64,000 nt of DNA from Candidatus Rhodoferax randersensis (GTDB taxonomy: Bacteria > Pseudomonadota > Gammaproteobacteria > Burkholderiales > Burkholderiaceae_C): assembly GCA_016718155.1 (NCBI GenBank), contig JADKEH010000013.1:120253-184252 (forward strand), given 5' to 3'. Within the stretch, counting starts at the first letter, position 1; each line of letters opens with the position of its first letter. Shown one piece after another: positions 1 through 7,877 of this stretch. The notes beneath the pieces are model-generated. The model did no database searches. It was not told the origin of the DNA and saw only the letters and a program-made list of their open reading frames with translations. The translations under genes were made by a program, and so were the position numbers.

Positions 1-2
1 GC

Positions 3-1238
3 GCGACGGGTGTGGTGTTGACGCGCTGGCAGGGCTGGGTTGCGGCCTTGCCGCCACACGATGCGTTACACGCGATTTATGACGATGGCGACGTGTTGGC
101 GCGCTTTGGTGCCGCGGCCCCGCAGGCTTTGCGCGACGGCGTGCTGGCCAACTTGCGTGCCTTGTTGTCAGCGGCCCTACAGATCGACGGGGGCCGCTTT
201 GTCACGCCTTACGCCTTTGTTCGCGCGCTCAAGGCCGGTGGCGTCAAGGCCGCAGCCAGGGCCGACGCCAACGCGGTGCGGCTCTTGACCATCCATGGCG
301 CCAAAGGGCTGGAAGCGCCGGTGGTGTTGCTGCTTGATGCCGACAGCGAGGCGCCACGCAGCGAGACCATGGGCGTGCAGGTGGACTGGCCGGGCGAGGC
401 CCCGGCACCCCGGCGCTTTGTGTTTCTGGCGAGCCAGAACCAGCCGCCGGCCTGCATGGTGCAAGCCCTCGTCAGCGAAAAAGAGGCGCAGCAGCGCGAG
501 GAACTCAATGCCCTGTACGTGGCGATGACGCGCGCGCGCAGCCAATTGGTGGTGTCGGCGCTGCAGCCGCATCGCTCGCAAGCCAGCAGCTGGTGGGCGC
601 GGCTGCAAGGCGATGACTTGCCGCCGTCCGGGCAGGCTGCTGGCGAGTGCGGCGGTACCCCGCTTGACGGGCCAGCCGCGACGCCAGCGTCGCTGACGAC
701 CGATTTTGTGTTGCCGATACTGCCGATGGACCTCGTCAGTATTGAAGATATTGCTACAAATACAATAGCAAGCGCAGTGCCACCGGCGGACTCCTTGTCT
801 TCACGCATCGGTCAGGCGATGCACCGCCTGCTGGAGCGCCATGGCGCTGCGTTGCCGGCGCTTCAGACCGCCCAGCTTCAGGCGGTGGCGCGCGAGTTTG
901 CGCTGGAGGCCGCGCCGGCCGAACAGGCCCTGGACATGGCGCTGCGCATTGTGCGGGGGGAGGGCGCCTGGGCCTGGGACGACGCGGCGCTGAGCTGGCA
1001 GGGTGTCGAGCTGGCGGTGATGGACGGCGGCGAATTGCTGCGCCTTGATCGACTGGTGCAGCTCAAGGCCAGCGGCCAGTGGTGGGTGCTGGATTACAAG
1101 TCCACGGTCAAACCCGAGGCCGACCCGGCACTGCTGGCGCAACTGCAACGTTATCGCGCGGCGGTCTCGCGCAGCCAGGGCGGGCAGGCGGTGAGCGCGG
1201 CGTTCCTCACGGCCGACGGCAGACAGATCAATCTTTGA
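3..1238 (+). CDS. AddA/RecB-like ATP-dependent helicase-nuclease, C-terminal part
   Basis: The frame is open at the left edge, so only the last ~410 codons of a larger protein are present. LTIHGAKGLE near codons 94-104 and ELNALYVAMTRAR near 167-179 are late superfamily 1 (UvrD-type) helicase motifs, the second carrying the ATP-contacting arginine. Near codon 347, LDRLV followed by VLDYKS matches the Asp and D-x-K core of a RecB-type PD-(D/E)XK nuclease. Helicase C-domain followed by terminal nuclease is the order in AddA and RecB, which process DNA double-strand breaks for RecA. AddA versus RecB cannot be settled without the N-terminus. An AT-rich stretch at 740-775 stands out in the GC-rich gene and lies between the two domains. 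Confidence 0.85.
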   Translation, partial: ATGVVLTRWQGWVAALPPHDALHAIYDDGDVLARFGAAAPQALRDGVLANLRALLSAALQIDGGRFVTPYAFVRALKAGGVKAAARADANAVRLLTIHGAKGLEAPVVLLLDADSEAPRSETMGVQVDWPGEAPAPRRFVFLASQNQPPACMVQALVSEKEAQQREELNALYVAMTRARSQLVVSALQPHRSQASSWWARLQGDDLPPSGQAAGECGGTPLDGPAATPASLTTDFVLPILPMDLVSIEDIATNTIASAVPPADSLSSRIGQAMHRLLERHGAALPALQTAQLQAVAREFALEAAPAEQALDMALRIVRGEGAWAWDDAALSWQGVELAVMDGGELLRLDRLVQLKASGQWWVLDYKSTVKPEADPALLAQLQRYRAAVSRSQGGQAVSAAFLTADGRQINL

Positions 1239-1246
1239 AGGAAGCC

Positions 1247-2587
1247 ATGCACACGGTGAATGAATCCACGATTGCCCGCCCGACTGTGATGGTGGTGGGT
1301 GGTGGCCCGGCCGGGCTGATGGCGGCCGAACATCTCAGCACGGCGGGAATAGCCGTTGATCTGTTCGACGCCATGCCCAGCGTCGGGCGCAAGTTTCTGC
1401 TGGCGGGCAAGGGCGGGCTCAATTTGACGCATGCCGAGCCGGCGGACCGGTTTGTCACGCGCTACGGTGCGCGGCAGGCGCTGCTGGCCGACCTGGTGCG
1501 GGACTTTGGCCAGGAGCAGGTACGCGAATGGGCCAAATCGTTGGGGGTGGACACTTTTGTGGGCACATCCGGGCATGTTTTTCCCACCGACATGAAGGCA
1601 GCGCCACTGTTGCGTGCGTGGCTGACGCGCCTGCGCCATCCCAAGAGCGGGCCGGGCGTGCGCTTTCACATGCGCCACCGTTGGAATGGATCGCTCGAAC
1701 GCGGCGATGACGGGGTCTTCAGCCTGAGTTTTGATACGCCACGCGGCGCGGTTCAGGCGCGCTCGCACGCTGTCGTGCTGGCGCTGGGGGGTGGCAGTTG
1801 GGCGCGACTCGGCTCGGATGGTGCCTGGGTGCCCTGGCTGCAGTCTCGCGGCATCGCGGTGGCGCCGCTGCTACCGGCCAATTGCGGTTTCGACGTCGCC
1901 TCGCCGCGCGCGGCGGCACCGGCGGGCCAGGCTGCCAGCGGACCGATTTCGGCCGCGCCCATCGGCTGGAGCGAGCACTTCACCAGTCGCCATGCCGGCG
2001 AGCCGTTCAAGTCGGTGGCGATCTCGGTCCAAACCCCGAACGGACCACCCTGGCATCGCAAGGGGGAATTTGTGGCCACTGCCACCGGCGTGGAGGGTAG
2101 TTTGATCTACGCCGCGTCCAGCCTGCTGCGCGACCAGATCCTGGCCCATGGCCAAGCGGTGTTCGAGCTTGATCTGCTGCCCGACATGAGTCCGCAGCGG
2201 GTCTTGGCCGAGGTCAGCCATCCACGCGGCGCGCGCTCGCTGAGCAGCCACCTCAAGAGTCGCCTGCACCTGCAGGGCATCAAGGCCGCCATCCTGTTTG
2301 AAATCTTGAGTAAAGAGGAACTCGCGCAAGCCACAGCCTTGGCCGCCGCGATCAAGGCCTTGCCGATCCGCTTGGTGAGCACCCGACTGATTGATGAGGC
2401 CATCAGCAGCGCCGGTGGCGTGCGTTTCGAAGGCCTCAACGCTGAGCTGATGGTGACGGCCCAGCCCGGGCTATTCTGTGCCGGAGAAATGCTGGACTGG
2501 GAAGCGCCCACCGGCGGCTACTTGCTGACCGCCTGCTTTGCCACGGGTGTGCGGGCGGCGCGAGGGGTAGGGCGGTACCTGGCCTGA
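1247..2587 (+). CDS. NAD(P)/FAD-dependent oxidoreductase, HI0933/BaiN-like flavoprotein
   Basis: This 446-residue protein starts at the ATG at 1247, nine bases after the preceding stop and behind GAAGGAAG. An N-terminal dinucleotide-binding motif, GGGPAGLMAAE, lies around residues 15-25. Then come GRKFLLAGKGGLNLTH near 45-60 and the C-terminal APTGGYLLTACFATG, both typical of the HI0933-like flavoprotein family (PF03486; TIGR03862-type). Family members bind FAD and are probably soluble cytoplasmic oxidoreductases; the physiological substrate is mostly unknown. Length is normal. It may be co-transcribed with the helicase-nuclease gene upstream, but no functional link is evident. Confidence 0.88.
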   Translation: MHTVNESTIARPTVMVVGGGPAGLMAAEHLSTAGIAVDLFDAMPSVGRKFLLAGKGGLNLTHAEPADRFVTRYGARQALLADLVRDFGQEQVREWAKSLGVDTFVGTSGHVFPTDMKAAPLLRAWLTRLRHPKSGPGVRFHMRHRWNGSLERGDDGVFSLSFDTPRGAVQARSHAVVLALGGGSWARLGSDGAWVPWLQSRGIAVAPLLPANCGFDVASPRAAAPAGQAASGPISAAPIGWSEHFTSRHAGEPFKSVAISVQTPNGPPWHRKGEFVATATGVEGSLIYAASSLLRDQILAHGQAVFELDLLPDMSPQRVLAEVSHPRGARSLSSHLKSRLHLQGIKAAILFEILSKEELAQATALAAAIKALPIRLVSTRLIDEAISSAGGVRFEGLNAELMVTAQPGLFCAGEMLDWEAPTGGYLLTACFATGVRAARGVGRYLA

Positions 2588-2625
2588 CGCACCACCGGAT
2601 CAGGCCGGGCAGCCCGGTCTTTCGA

Positions 2626-2805
2626 TCAGGATGGCGTGCGCACGGGTGCTGCGGTCTTGCGGGCGGTGGTGGCCTGCGTCAGTTGACCCCAGAAAGCCTG
2701 GATGGACGTCACCAAGGTATGGTTGCGCGGTGCCCAGCGGGGTATTGCACCCATGGGCAGGTCGAGCAAGGAGAACGGAAAGGTTGGTGTTGGCAATTCT
2801 TTCAT
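2626..2805 (-). CDS. short hypothetical protein, 59 aa
   Basis: On the minus strand an ATG at 2805 preceded by AGGA at suitable distance opens a 59-codon frame ending in TGA at 2626. The peptide begins MKELPTPTFPFSLLDLP, contains two Trp residues and ends in a basic Arg/Lys-containing tail. Its composition looks protein-like rather than random high-GC translation. It fills the otherwise empty space between the flavoprotein and acyltransferase genes. It has no signal peptide or membrane segment and the family was not recognised. The call rests on the ribosome site and composition alone. Confidence 0.45.
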   Translation of the reverse strand: MKELPTPTFPFSLLDLPMGAIPRWAPRNHTLVTSIQAFWGQLTQATTARKTAAPVRTPS

Positions 2806-2988
2806 GGGTATTCCTGTTCGGCTGGAGACAGCGCGCCGTTGCCCCCGGATCAGCCCGCAGTGACTCGCGTGGGCTGGCTCCGAGCACTAGTGTTCCGTGC
2901 GTGCGTGACAACGCCACGACGCTTGTGTGAAAACTTGGTGACACGTGGCGGTCATGCGGCTGTCACATCGGTGGGTTACACCGTCGGC

Positions 2989-3813
2989 ATGCTCGACCAG
3001 ACCCTTCCATGCCCGACAGACCCCATTCAAATCGCGCTGCGACCGCGGCGCGGGCAGTTCCTGGCGCTGCTGCGCCTGGCGTGTGAACTGACCCGGGGTG
3101 CCCTGATCCTGTGGTTGCTGTTCCCCCGGCTGCAGCGTGATGACCGGCGGCGTCATATTCAGAGTTGGGCCACAAGAATGCTGCTGATCTTGCGGATCGA
3201 TGTGCAGTGTGATGGCGAGCCGCCCGACGCGGTGGCGAGTCTGGTGGTCTCCAATCACATCTCCTGGCTCGATGTGCTCGTGATCCAGTCCTTGATGCCG
3301 GGCCTGTTCATCGCCAAGACGGAGGTTCAGAGCTGGCCGGTGATCGGCAAACTGGCACGCGCCAGCGGCACCATCTTCGTGGATCGGCTGTCACTCAAGT
3401 CAACCCGGCGCATGGCGGAGCGCTCTGCCGAGGCCTTGCGCCAAGGTTACTGCGTGGCGGGTTTCCCGGAGGGCACCAGCAGCGACGGCGCCGACGTGGC
3501 GGCATTTCACGCCAACCTGTTTGACGCGGCGGTCAAAGCGGGGGTGGACGTGCAGCCGTTGGCCCTGCGCTACGTGAACAGCCACACCGGCGTGCGCCAT
3601 GATGCGGCCGCTTTTACTGGCGACGACACCCTGGTGTCGTCGATCCAGAAAGTGGTGGCGACCAATTCCCTGTCTTGCCGGGTGCAGTTTGCGCCCCGCA
3701 TTAATACCGGCGGGCAGACCCGCAAGTCGCTGGCCAGTCAATCCCACCAGAGCATCCGCCACCATGTCTTGTGGCACGACCGCACGCGTCTGCCGAGCCT
3801 GCCATCAGTCTGA
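2989..3813 (+). CDS. 1-acyl-sn-glycerol-3-phosphate acyltransferase (PlsC-like)
   Basis: The 274-residue protein has the two signature blocks of PlsC/LPLAT acyltransferases: NHISWLD (the NHx4D catalytic motif) near residue 88 and FPEGTSS near residue 160. A hydrophobic N-terminal segment around residues 25-45 probably anchors it in the inner membrane. Members transfer an acyl chain from acyl-ACP or acyl-CoA to lysophosphatidic acid or, in OlsA-type enzymes, to lyso-ornithine lipid; the substrate cannot be decided here. The ATG at 2989 was chosen because upstream in-frame codons read as non-protein sequence; the ribosome site is weak. Confidence 0.85.
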   Translation: MLDQTLPCPTDPIQIALRPRRGQFLALLRLACELTRGALILWLLFPRLQRDDRRRHIQSWATRMLLILRIDVQCDGEPPDAVASLVVSNHISWLDVLVIQSLMPGLFIAKTEVQSWPVIGKLARASGTIFVDRLSLKSTRRMAERSAEALRQGYCVAGFPEGTSSDGADVAAFHANLFDAAVKAGVDVQPLALRYVNSHTGVRHDAAAFTGDDTLVSSIQKVVATNSLSCRVQFAPRINTGGQTRKSLASQSHQSIRHHVLWHDRTRLPSLPSV

Positions 3814-3888
3814 TCTCCACGTCTGCATCAGGGTGGTTTGTCACGGGGATGTCATCCCAGCGGTTGACACTTGGGCTTGGATACCTAC

Positions 3889-5775
3889 ATGGATCAACCG
3901 ATGTACAGCAACGCTACCGCTTTCACGCCAAGGCATGACGGGCGAGTACTCGAAACGCGGGTGCCGCCCGCGACGGTTTTGGAAGGCCCCTTGCGGCGGG
4001 TCTTGCGCCAGTTTGGTTTGTATCCGGTGTTTCAGCCCATCGTTCATTTGGCTGACCAGGTCATCTATGCGCATGAGGCCCTGATTCGCGGGCCGCGGGA
4101 CACCGCGTTACATTCGCCCGATGCGCTGCTCCGTGCTGCGGCAGCCGAGCAACTGAGCGACGAGTTCGAGACCGCCTGCGTCGTCACCTCGATGCGGTGC
4201 TGGGGGCAGGCCAACTCGCCTGGGCGCCTGTTTGTCAACCTCAGCGCCACAGCCTTGACCCACTTGCTGTCCTCGCGCGGCCGCGAAGCGATTCTGGAGC
4301 TGATCAACGGGTTTGGCGTACTGCCGCGCATGCTGGTGGTCGAGATCACCGAGCACGAGCGCGTGGACAACATGGATCATTTGGCCGAGGTGGTGCGTGA
4401 AGTGCGTGCCGCCGGGGTGGCCCTGGCACTGGACGACTTTGGCGACGGGCGCTCGAGTCTGCGTCTGTGGTCCCAGCTCAAGCCGGAGTTTGTCAAGATT
4501 GACAAGTACTTCACCAAGGACATCAGCCTGCATGGTGACAAGCTCAAGACCATCCAGGCCTTGCAGCAGATCGCCGAGATATTCGGTACCGCGCTGATCG
4601 CCGAGGGCATCGAGACCGCGCAGGACTTGCGCGTGCTGCGCGACTTGGGGCTCGACTATGGTCAGGGCTATTTTCTTGGCCGTCCCGATGCAAGCCCGCT
4701 GCAGGCGCTGGCCCAGACGCCCAGCTCGGTCCTGGCGGAGCGCCAGATTGTGGTGTTTCCGGACATGCCGCGCAGCACCGGCAATGGGCAGCTGCGCGAC
4801 TTTTCCCTGGTGCCGGCGCCGACGGTGAGCGCCGACACCACCAACAACGAGTTGGCGGCCATATTCATGTCAGCGCCGGAGCTGCATGGCGTGGTCATGC
4901 TTGAGGACGATCGGCCGGTAGCCATCATCAACCGGGCGCGGTTCTTCAACGAATACACCAAGCTCTACTATCGCGAGGTTTGGGGTCGGCGCTCGTGCGC
5001 CATGCATGCCAACCGGGAGCCGCGGCTGATCGAGCGTGACCACAGCGTGGACGAGTTGATCGGCATCCTCACGTCGCAGGACCAGCGTTACCTGACCGAT
5101 GGTTTCATCGTGACCCAGAACGGGCGCTACCTTGGTCTGGGCACGGGTGACCAGTTGGTGCGATCCGTTACCGAGACACGCATCGAGGCAGCCCGCCACG
5201 CCAATCCACTGACATTTCTGCCAGGCAACATCCCGATCAGCCAGCACATCGAACGCCTGCTGAAGAAGCAGGCCACGTTTGTGGCGTGTTATGCCGACCT
5301 GAACAACTTCAAGCCCTTCAATGATTACTACGGCTATTGGCGTGGTGACGAGATGATTCGGCTGCTGGCGCGGATTGCCATGGAACACTGCGATTCCCAG
5401 CGGGACTTCCTCGGCCATGTGGGCGGGGACGACTTCTTTTTGCTGTTCCAAAGCCCGGACTGGCGTGAGCGGGGTGAGCGCATCGTGGCCGAATTCGATG
5501 CGCGTGCGCGAGCCCTGTTCGATGAAGATGCGCGAGCAGCCGGGGGTATTCAGGCCGAGGATCGGCATGGCGTGTCGCGCTTCTTTGCATGCACGACCTT
5601 GTCGATTGGCGCCGTGACCATCGACGGCAGCCGGTTCTCCAGCGCCGAGGAGGTGGCCAATCTGGCCGCGCAGGCCAAGCATGATGCCAAGCTGGCTTGC
5701 GCGGGCTTGCTGGAGCGTTCAGCGCCAGTCCAAGACTGCTTGCACCGCAACGTGCAACACGCGGATCAACTGTGA
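3889..5775 (+). CDS. EAL-CBS-GGDEF domain cyclic-di-GMP signalling protein
   Basis: About 628 residues. An EAL phosphodiesterase domain occupies roughly residues 45-290, with HEALIRG (EAL motif) near 60, EITEHE, DDFGDG near 182 and AEGIET near 238, so the metal and loop-6 residues look intact. A CBS-like region follows (about 310-435). The C-terminal GGDEF-type domain (about 450-610) has VGGDDF in place of GGDEF near 512. An intact EAL domain suggests c-di-GMP hydrolysis, with the third domain possibly regulatory or weakly catalytic. No membrane segment is seen, so it is probably cytoplasmic. ATG at 3889 is preferred; TTG at 3871 and ATG at 3901 are possible. Confidence 0.88.
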   Translation: MDQPMYSNATAFTPRHDGRVLETRVPPATVLEGPLRRVLRQFGLYPVFQPIVHLADQVIYAHEALIRGPRDTALHSPDALLRAAAAEQLSDEFETACVVTSMRCWGQANSPGRLFVNLSATALTHLLSSRGREAILELINGFGVLPRMLVVEITEHERVDNMDHLAEVVREVRAAGVALALDDFGDGRSSLRLWSQLKPEFVKIDKYFTKDISLHGDKLKTIQALQQIAEIFGTALIAEGIETAQDLRVLRDLGLDYGQGYFLGRPDASPLQALAQTPSSVLAERQIVVFPDMPRSTGNGQLRDFSLVPAPTVSADTTNNELAAIFMSAPELHGVVMLEDDRPVAIINRARFFNEYTKLYYREVWGRRSCAMHANREPRLIERDHSVDELIGILTSQDQRYLTDGFIVTQNGRYLGLGTGDQLVRSVTETRIEAARHANPLTFLPGNIPISQHIERLLKKQATFVACYADLNNFKPFNDYYGYWRGDEMIRLLARIAMEHCDSQRDFLGHVGGDDFFLLFQSPDWRERGERIVAEFDARARALFDEDARAAGGIQAEDRHGVSRFFACTTLSIGAVTIDGSRFSSAEEVANLAAQAKHDAKLACAGLLERSAPVQDCLHRNVQHADQL

Positions 5776-5816
5776 TACCAATGGCAGAGCGCGAGTTTTC
5801 CGCCGGCTTCGATACG

Positions 5817-5936
5817 TCAAGACGAAGTGCGGCGAAACTGAAGACGCGCGCGTTGCAGCGCAATCAACTCCACGATGCCCCACAGCAGGCAGGCGGGCAG
5901 GGCCATCATCCGGAAGGTAGCGTGTCGCAGCGTCAT
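5817..5936 (-). CDS. short membrane peptide, 39 aa
   Basis: On the minus strand an ATG at 5936 opens 39 codons ending TGA at 5817. The peptide starts MTLRHATFRMM, has a hydrophobic core ALPACLLWGIVELIAL and a basic tail RARLQFRRTS. That is the layout of a one-pass small inner-membrane protein. It sits in a 327-bp space between the EAL protein and the M14-like peptidase, which has no other gene. The ribosome site is weak, so the call rests on composition and topology. Function unknown. Confidence 0.42.
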   Translation of the reverse strand: MTLRHATFRMMALPACLLWGIVELIALQRARLQFRRTSS

Positions 5937-6102
5937 GGGTAGCTTTGTTGGTCAGCGGTCCTTGCACCATAGTCCGAGCTTGTGACAAAGCGATGTCAAT
6001 GCAGCGGTGCAAACCCTGCGTTCGAACCCCCGTTGACCGGCCACAGCACGCCCTTGCGCAGCGCCGCCATGTCTTCAGCACCATTCTTTCCACCGGCCCC
6101 CT

Positions 6103-7128
6103 GTGATCCCACCTGAACTGCCCGAGCAAGAGGCGCTGGCACGCATCATCGATCTGGGTGCCGGGTGGCTGGACGTTCGAACCCTCTGCCAGGTATCGTT
6201 ACCCGGCGGGGCAAGCTATCCGATCCAGGCCATCACCTTGGGAAACCCGGCGCGCGACATGCCCGCGGTGGGCTACTTTGGGGGCGTCCATGGTCTGGAG
6301 CGCATTGGCGCCGCGGTGGTGTTGGCTTACCTGCAAAGCCTGGTCATGCGCCTGCAGTGGGACAGTGCGCTGCACCGGCAACTGGAGTCGGTGCGCATGG
6401 TCTTCATGCCCATGGTCAACCCAGGCGGCATGGTTCTGGGCACCCGTGCCAATCCCAACGGGGTCGATCTGATGCGCAACGCGCCGGTGCAGGCCACTGA
6501 AAAGGTGCCCTTCCTGGTGGGCGGGCAGCGCTTCAGCGCCGGTTTTCCCTGGTACCGGGGTCGGGCGGGTGCAGCGATGGAGCAGGAGAACCAGGCGGTC
6601 TGCGAGTTGGTGACGAGCGAGCTGCTGTCGCGCGAGTTCAGCCTGTGTGTGGACTGCCACTCCGGCTTTGGTTCCAGCGACCGCATCTGGTTCCCCTATG
6701 CCCACACGCGCGCGCCGATTGCCCACCTGGCCGAAATGCACGCGCTCAAGAGCATCTTCACGCAGTCGTATGCCCATCACCGCTATGTGTTTGAACCCCA
6801 AAGCGTGCAGTACCTGGCGCATGGCGATCTGTGGGACCACTTGTACCAGCAGGCCAGCGCACGCGCCTCGGGGGTGTTCTTGCCGCTGACGCTGGAGATG
6901 GGGTCCTGGCTGTGGGTCAAGAAGAACCCGCGCCAACTGTTCTCGCGCCATGGCATCTTCAACCCCCTGATCGAACACCGCCTGCAGCGCGTGCTGCGCC
7001 GCCAGCAGTCCTTTCTGGACTTCCTGGCGCGCGCCGCCTGTGGTCATCGGCTGTGGTTGCCCCAGGCGCAGGCGCGCGAGCGCCACCACGCGCAGGCGCT
7101 GCAAGCGTGGTACGGAGCGCGGTCTTGA
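6103..7128 (+). CDS. M14-type zinc carboxypeptidase-like protein (DUF2817-like)
   Basis: GTG start at 6103; 341 residues. GGVHGLE at residues ~60-66 supplies the H-x-x-E zinc pair of M14 metallopeptidases, NPNGVDLMRN near 118-127 matches the family's substrate-binding NPDG-D-NRN block, and DCHSG near 184 supplies the third zinc histidine. A catalytic glutamate is plausible in LTLEMGSW near 263. The relation is to the aspartoacylase/DUF2817 branch rather than digestive carboxypeptidases. There is no signal peptide, so it is probably cytoplasmic. It overlaps the following hydrolase gene, suggesting translational coupling and a shared pathway, whose substrate is unknown. Confidence 0.75.
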   Translation: MIPPELPEQEALARIIDLGAGWLDVRTLCQVSLPGGASYPIQAITLGNPARDMPAVGYFGGVHGLERIGAAVVLAYLQSLVMRLQWDSALHRQLESVRMVFMPMVNPGGMVLGTRANPNGVDLMRNAPVQATEKVPFLVGGQRFSAGFPWYRGRAGAAMEQENQAVCELVTSELLSREFSLCVDCHSGFGSSDRIWFPYAHTRAPIAHLAEMHALKSIFTQSYAHHRYVFEPQSVQYLAHGDLWDHLYQQASARASGVFLPLTLEMGSWLWVKKNPRQLFSRHGIFNPLIEHRLQRVLRRQQSFLDFLARAACGHRLWLPQAQARERHHAQALQAWYGARS

Positions 7129-7877
7129 CTATCTGGGTGCTACTGCGGGGCTTGACGCGCGAGAGCGGCCATTGGGGTGCCTTTGTTGAACAGTTTCAAG
7201 CGGCGTTGCCCGGCGCCTGCGTGGTGGCGCTGGACCTGAGCGGCAATGGCGCCTTGTTCGCGCAGCCCAGCCCGACGCGGGTGCCGGACATGGTGGAACA
7301 TTGCCGTGCGCACTTGGCCAGCGCAGGCATGGTGGCACCCTATCACCTGTTGGCGATGTCACTCGGTGCCATGGTGGCAGTGGCTTGGGCCGATGCCTAC
7401 CCACCGGACGTGGCCGCCCAGGTGCTGATCAACACCAGCATGCGGCCCTTTAGCCGGTTCTACCAGCGTCTGCGGCCGGCCAACTACGGGGTATTGCTCA
7501 AGCTGGCGCTGCTCGGAGCTACACCCGAGGGGTGGGAGCGCACCGTGCTGCGCCTCACCAGCAACCGTGCCCACCCCGAGGTGCTGGCGCCCTGGTTAGC
7601 CCTGCGGCAAGCCCACCCGGTGTCCCGCATCAACGCGCTGCGTCAATTGCTGGCGGCCGCTCGGTTTACAGCACCAATGGCCCTGCCAGCAGTGCCTACC
7701 CTGGTGCTGGCCAGTGCGAACGATCAGTTGGTCAATGCCGAGTGTTCACGCGCGCTGGCCCGGCATTGGCAGTGCGAAATACGACAACACCCCACCGCCG
7801 GGCACGATTTGCCGCTGGATGATGCGCCGTGGGTGGCGGCGCAGGTGCTTGAGTTCCTGCGACCCGCCGCGCGGTAA
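7125..7877 (+). CDS. alpha/beta-fold hydrolase
   Basis: The frame starts with TTG at 7125, overlapping the TGA of the peptidase gene (TTGA), with GGAG upstream. The result is 250 residues. Visible elements are LLRGLTRESGHW near the N-terminus (oxyanion region), the nucleophile elbow AMSLGA near residue 77, an acid in SANDQL near 200 and a C-terminal TAGHDLPLD histidine. The elbow has Ala-Met before Ser instead of Gly-x-Ser. A GTG at 7137 is an alternative start but would lose the coupling. The substrate is unknown, probably an ester, amide or thioester in the same process as the M14-like partner. Confidence 0.8.
   Translation: MTIWVLLRGLTRESGHWGAFVEQFQAALPGACVVALDLSGNGALFAQPSPTRVPDMVEHCRAHLASAGMVAPYHLLAMSLGAMVAVAWADAYPPDVAAQVLINTSMRPFSRFYQRLRPANYGVLLKLALLGATPEGWERTVLRLTSNRAHPEVLAPWLALRQAHPVSRINALRQLLAAARFTAPMALPAVPTLVLASANDQLVNAECSRALARHWQCEIRQHPTAGHDLPLDDAPWVAAQVLEFLRPAAR

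Noticed and set aside
2683..2988. N-terminal extension of the PlsC-like protein from 2683
   Set aside because: The upstream residues are Cys/Arg/Trp-rich and antisense to the better 59-codon frame; the family start fits 2989.
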